DNA from: a bacterium
Lineage (GTDB): Bacteria > Verrucomicrobiota > Verrucomicrobiia > Limisphaerales > J093
DNA: 48,199 nucleotides
Direction of reading: 5' to 3'
Assembly (NCBI GenBank): GCA_021823625.1
Contig: JAKANS010000020.1
Location: forward strand, 1 to 48,199
The position numbers were made by a program, and so were the translations under genes. The stretch's first letter is position 1; each line of letters starts with the position of its first letter. The notes under the pieces were generated by a model that made no database searches, was not told the origin of the DNA, and saw only the letters and a list, made by a program, of their open reading frames with translations. Below, one piece after another: positions 45,314-48,199 of this stretch.

Positions 45314-46405
45314 TCAGTTCAACAGGCGATACCAGTTGTCGCGCTGGTGCGGTTCGTAACCGAGGTCGTGGATCAGCCGGTGCATGTCGGCCACGGTCAT
45401 GCGGAAAGTCGCGCCTGCCTGGCTGACCACGTTTTCCTCGATCATGATGCTCCCGAGGTCGTTCGCCCCGAACTTCAACGCCACCTGGCCGATGGCCGGG
45501 CCTTGGGTCACCCACGAACTTTGGACGTTGGCAAAGTTGTCCAGGTAAATGCGAGCCAGCGCCTGCGTGCGCAGATACTCGTGCGCGCCAACGGTCGGAG
45601 CCTTGAGCTTGGTGTTCTCAGCCTGAAACGTCCACGCGATGAACGCGGTGAAACCGCCGGATTTCTCCTGTTGTTGGCGCAGCCGCTCCAGGTGCTCGAT
45701 GCGGTCCTCCACGGTCTCGACATGGCCAAACATCATCGTGGCGCTGGACTTCAAGCCCAGCCGGTGCGCCACGTCCATGACCTCCAGCCATTCGTCGCTG
45801 GTCGCCTTTAACGGCGACACCCGCTGCCGGACGCGGTCCACCAGAATCTCGCCGCCACCGCCGGGGATCGACCCCAGGCCTGCTGCCATGAAATCGCGGA
45901 TGATTCGCTCCAGCGGCTCGCCGAACACGTCGCGGAAATGGATGAATTCGCTGGGGCTGAAGCCGTGGATGTTCACCGTCGGGAACTTCGCCTTCATGTG
46001 GCTGAGCAGATCCAGATACCACTGCTTGGTCAATTTCGGATGGTGCCCGCCTTGCAGCAAAATCTGCGTGCCGCCCAACGCCACGGTCTCCTCGATCTTC
46101 CGATCCATCTCGTCGTGGGAGATCACGTAGGCGTCGTCGTCGCCCTCCACGCGGTAGAACGCGCAGAACTTGCAATAGACGTTGCAGACGTTTGTGTAGT
46201 TGACGTTCCGGTCCACGATATAGGTCACCACCTCTTTGCCGCGGCCGTCGTAAGCCTGGGCCTTGGCCAGTTGACGGCGGCGGTCGGCGAGCGCGCCGAG
46301 ATCCTCCAGCGGCAGCCGGTAAAGCCGCAGCGCCTCCGCGCGGTCGATCCGCTGGCCGTCCCACACTTTCTGCAACAAATCGTCAAGCGACGCGTCGTAA
46401 ACCAT
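45314..46405 (-). CDS. mqnC: Cyclic dehypoxanthinyl futalosine synthase (radical SAM)
   Basis: MqnC, 363 residues, the radical SAM enzyme that cyclises dehypoxanthine futalosine in the futalosine route to menaquinone. The 4Fe-4S motif is C74-x3-C78-x2-C81 in NVCNVYCKFCAFYR. The family segments GGTQILLQGGHHPKL, FSPSEFIHF, GLGSIPGGGGEILVDRVR and SSATMMFGHVET are all present. The length and the C-terminal HDLGYEPHQRD with W are those of MqnC, not MqnE. The other pathway genes are not in the window. It is a minus-strand gene next to the TSUP remnant. Confidence 0.93.
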   Translation of the reverse strand: MVYDASLDDLLQKVWDGQRIDRAEALRLYRLPLEDLGALADRRRQLAKAQAYDGRGKEVVTYIVDRNVNYTNVCNVYCKFCAFYRVEGDDDAYVISHDEMDRKIEETVALGGTQILLQGGHHPKLTKQWYLDLLSHMKAKFPTVNIHGFSPSEFIHFRDVFGEPLERIIRDFMAAGLGSIPGGGGEILVDRVRQRVSPLKATSDEWLEVMDVAHRLGLKSSATMMFGHVETVEDRIEHLERLRQQQEKSGGFTAFIAWTFQAENTKLKAPTVGAHEYLRTQALARIYLDNFANVQSSWVTQGPAIGQVALKFGANDLGSIMIEENVVSQAGATFRMTVADMHRLIHDLGYEPHQRDNWYRLLN

Positions 46406-46444
46406 GCGCCGAAGTTACCGGCTCCACCCCGGAATACAAAGTCT

Positions 46445-46493
46445 GACCCGCGACCCAATATCCGAGACCCGAAATCCGAAACCCTAGAGCCGT
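46445..46493. repeat. Heptamer repeat array before mqnC
   Basis: Seven units in perfect 7-base phase (49 bp): GACCCGC, GACCCAA, TATCCGA, GACCCGA, AATCCGA, AACCCTA, GAGCCGT. It lies between the mqnC start and the TSUP stop codon. The consensus (NAYCCGA) is the same as in the arrays at 2233 and 24431. Confidence 0.75.
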
Positions 46494-47077
46494 TCACCTT
46501 CCCACCACCTCCCACCCAAACCGGACGATCATGACCGCGACGATCACGAGAAAGAAACCGCGCACGAACCGGTTGCCTTTGAGCAGCGCCAGCCGCGTCC
46601 CGATCAGAGAACCTGCCACGTTGCACGCCGCCATCGGCAGGCCGTAGCGGTAAAGCACGTTGTCCGTCGCCGCGAAGTACGCGATCGCGGCGAGGTTGGT
46701 GGCGAAGTTGATCACCTTCGCGCTGGCGGAAGCCGTCAAAAAGTCGAAGCTGAACAACCCGATGAACGCGAAGATCAGGAAACTGCCCGTGCCGGGGCCG
46801 AAGAAGCCGTCGTAAAAGCCGATCGCCATTCCCACCACCACGCCAAAGACCCGCTCCCGGTGGGCGGTGAAGCGCGGCGCGTGCAGGTGCCCGAAATCCT
46901 TTCGGATGAACGCGTAGATCGCCACACTGACCAGCAAAACCAGGCTCACCGGCTTGAGCACCTCGGGCCTCAGCAACGACACCACCCGCGCCCCAAGGAA
47001 CGAAAACGCGAACGCCGCCGCCTCTCCCCAGCCCTTTCTTTCACTGCCTGTGTTTACCGCGGGTGGTGCGGGCGACC
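46494..47077 (-). pseudogene. TSUP (TauE/SafE) transporter, 5' end lost to IS481-like insertion
   Basis: The C-terminal two thirds of a sulfite exporter TauE/SafE (TSUP) permease. It reads FSFLGARVVSLLRPEVLKPV, AIGFYDGFFGPGTGSFLIFA (the family hallmark) and LTASASAKVINFATNLAAIA, and ends GNRFVRGFFLVIVAVMIVRFGWEV. Complete relatives are about 250 residues and begin with two helices before this point. Here roughly the first 80 residues are absent, and family-like sequence stops just inside the edge of the IS at 47078. The frame runs on into the antisense of the IS with no start of its own. Confidence 0.85.
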
Positions 47078-47084
47078 GGCACGG

Positions 47085-47129
47085 GGACAGGACATGGTTG
47101 ACACAGAGAGGACAAGACATGACTGACAC
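47085..47129 (+). repeat. Tandem 20-bp motifs at the IS481-like terminus
   Basis: GGACAGGACATGGTTGACAC (47085-47104) and GGACAAGACATGACTGACAC (47110-47129), 17 of 20 identical, period 25 bp. Such iterated sites at an IS end are candidate transposase-binding sites. Confidence 0.7.
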
Positions 47130-47162
47130 TTTTGGGGTATCTCGGGGTGTTTTTCCGCGGCC

Positions 47163-48199
47163 ATGCCGTGGAAAATCACTTCGCTGTTCCGAGTCCGCCA
47201 GCGCTTGGTCGAAGCCGCGCTGGCTCGCCGAAAACCCTTGGAAGAGGGGGGTCAGAGTTTTGGCATCAGCCGCCAGACCGCCTACCAGTGGCTGACTCGC
47301 TATCGCGCCCAAGGTCGAGCGGGGCTGGCGGATCGTTCGCGGCGGCCCCACCCCTCGCCCCAGCGCTTGGCCCCTCACGGGATCCGCGCGATCGCGCACT
47401 GGCGCCGCTGGCGACCGCATTGGGGCGCCAAGAAGATCCACTGCCAGCTTCGCCGTCAGCAGCCTCGGGCGCGAGTCCCTTGCGTGCGGACCATCCACCG
47501 CCGGTTGCACCGCCGCGGCTATGTGCGGCCCCGGCCGCGTCGGGCTCGCCGGGGACCGGCGCTGCCGTATCCGGGGCCGACCCAGCCCACCCGTCCCAAC
47601 CAAGTCTGGACGGTGGATTTCAAGGGTTGGTTCCGGACCGCCGACGGGCAGCGGCAGGAACCGCCGACGGTGCGCGATCTCTACAGTCGTTACGGCTTGC
47701 GCGGGCAGCTGCTGCCCAATCAGGACGATCGGCCCGTGCGCCGCTCGATGCGGCGGCTCTTTCGGGCGCGTGGATTGCCCGAAATCATTCGGGGGGACAA
47801 CGGTTCGCCCTTTGCCGGCACCGGCGCGCTGGGGCTTTCCCGACTCGCGGGGGGGTGGTTGCGCCTGGGCATTCGCGTCGAGTTCCCCCGCCCAGCGCGG
47901 CCGGGCGACAACGCGGCGCCCGAGCAGTTTCACGGCTGCTATCAGCGCGAAGTGGTGGCCGCCGGCGCGGCGGATCGGCCGGCCATGCAGCGCCGGTCCA
48001 ATCGCTGGGGGCGCCACGACAACCAGGAGCGTCCGCCCGAAAGTCTGGGGCAAGCGCCGCCGGCGGGCGGCTATCGCGCCAGCCGCCGAGTCTATCGATC
48101 GGGCTTGTCGCCTTGGTGCTCTCCCAAGCCCTGGGTGGCGCGACGGGGGCGCAATCGCGGGCACATCAAATGGCCGGGACGCTTGCGCTTCGTCGGCCG
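47163..48199 (+). CDS. IS481-family transposase, partial at window edge
   Basis: An open frame of 345 codons from ATG at 47163 with no stop before the edge. It has an N-terminal helix-turn-helix (GISRQTAYQWLTRYRAQG, about residues 33-50, and DRSRRPHPSP). The integrase core follows with D152 in VWTVDFKGWF, D212 in IIRGDNGSPFAG and E254 in NAAPEQFHGCY, the DDE triad. The VDFKGWF segment and the order are typical of the IS481 family. The first 14 codons are repeated in the copy at 1-42. It appears intact as far as it goes; the stop is outside the window. Confidence 0.88.
   Translation, partial: MPWKITSLFRVRQRLVEAALARRKPLEEGGQSFGISRQTAYQWLTRYRAQGRAGLADRSRRPHPSPQRLAPHGIRAIAHWRRWRPHWGAKKIHCQLRRQQPRARVPCVRTIHRRLHRRGYVRPRPRRARRGPALPYPGPTQPTRPNQVWTVDFKGWFRTADGQRQEPPTVRDLYSRYGLRGQLLPNQDDRPVRRSMRRLFRARGLPEIIRGDNGSPFAGTGALGLSRLAGGWLRLGIRVEFPRPARPGDNAAPEQFHGCYQREVVAAGAADRPAMQRRSNRWGRHDNQERPPESLGQAPPAGGYRASRRVYRSGLSPWCSPKPWVARRGRNRGHIKWPGRLRFVG

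Larger units (their letters stand above)
47078..48199 (+). mobile_element. IS481-like insertion sequence, 3' end beyond window
   Basis: The right-hand copy of the element at 1-127, in opposite orientation. The outer boundary at 47078 is set by the point where the two copies stop matching. The terminus has two near-identical 20-bp tracts 25 bp apart (see 47085-47129), then the transposase. It interrupts a TSUP gene. The far end of the element is not in the window. Confidence 0.85.

Noticed and set aside
46494-48164. 556-residue minus-strand frame joining TSUP to upstream sequence
   Set aside because: The N-terminal two thirds is the antisense of the IS481-like transposase. Only the C-terminal TSUP part is real, so this is a junction artefact and not a fusion protein.

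Overview
The window looks like a high-GC chromosomal segment from Verrucomicrobiota, probably the Pedosphaera/Limisphaerales side of the phylum. This is inferred from gene content, not from a marker search. The clues are a pseudopilin with an FTLIELLVV helix followed by [11 protein letters not shown] and an SFADGHVEV tail, Tat-targeted Gfo/Idh/MocA oxidoreductases, a CxPSR sulfatase, SSS-family symporters, a GH51 arabinofuranosidase, an FG-GAP surface protein, and a futalosine-pathway menaquinone gene (mqnC). No rRNA, tRNA or CRISPR array was seen.

Layout. Bases 1-127 and 47078-48199 are inverted copies of one IS481-like element, so the segment is bounded by the same repeat. From 456 to 4627: an SSS symporter, a Tat-exported oxidoreductase (minus strand) and a ComF-like phosphoribosyltransferase. 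From 4704 to 9645: accD, then a candidate 6S RNA with terminators, then the coupled operon rarA / 5-formyl-THF cyclo-ligase / rny. From 9679 to 15566: an exported methyltransferase-like protein and a TPR protein (minus), then an arabinofuranosidase and a sugar symporter (plus). From 15563 to 17646 is a graveyard: a WD40 protein cut by an ISL3-type remnant, itself interrupted by an IS630-family element with clean TA duplication. An MFS exporter and a sulfatase follow (17876-20789).

21079-23491 is the ruin of a type I restriction-modification locus. Only the 3' end of hsdS and the two ends of hsdR survive, but an apparently intact higB and a higA fused to an ImmA/IrrE metallopeptidase sit between them behind a paired palindromic operator. 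Next come uvrA (with an in-frame heptamer-repeat insertion), a 915-residue TPR protein, an ErpA/IscA-type Fe-S carrier, a three- or four-gene ABC transporter operon (30101-34355), and a second Tat-targeted oxidoreductase.

35879-37065 is an IS4-like element. It is followed by an FG-GAP gene interrupted by one in-frame TAA, a pseudopilin, and an N-terminally deleted, frameshifted fucosidase. 41854-45292 is a tight three-gene operon: C39-like cysteine peptidase, RimK-like ATP-grasp ligase, and GCS2-type carboxylate-amine ligase. It looks like a small amide or peptide metabolite system and is the most promising undescribed function here. mqnC and a TSUP transporter gene truncated by the right-hand IS481 copy close the window.

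A degenerate 7-bp repeat, consensus near AATCCGA/G, recurs at three places, including inside uvrA. Two unrelated insertion sequences both have transposase frames broken exactly at poly-A tracts.
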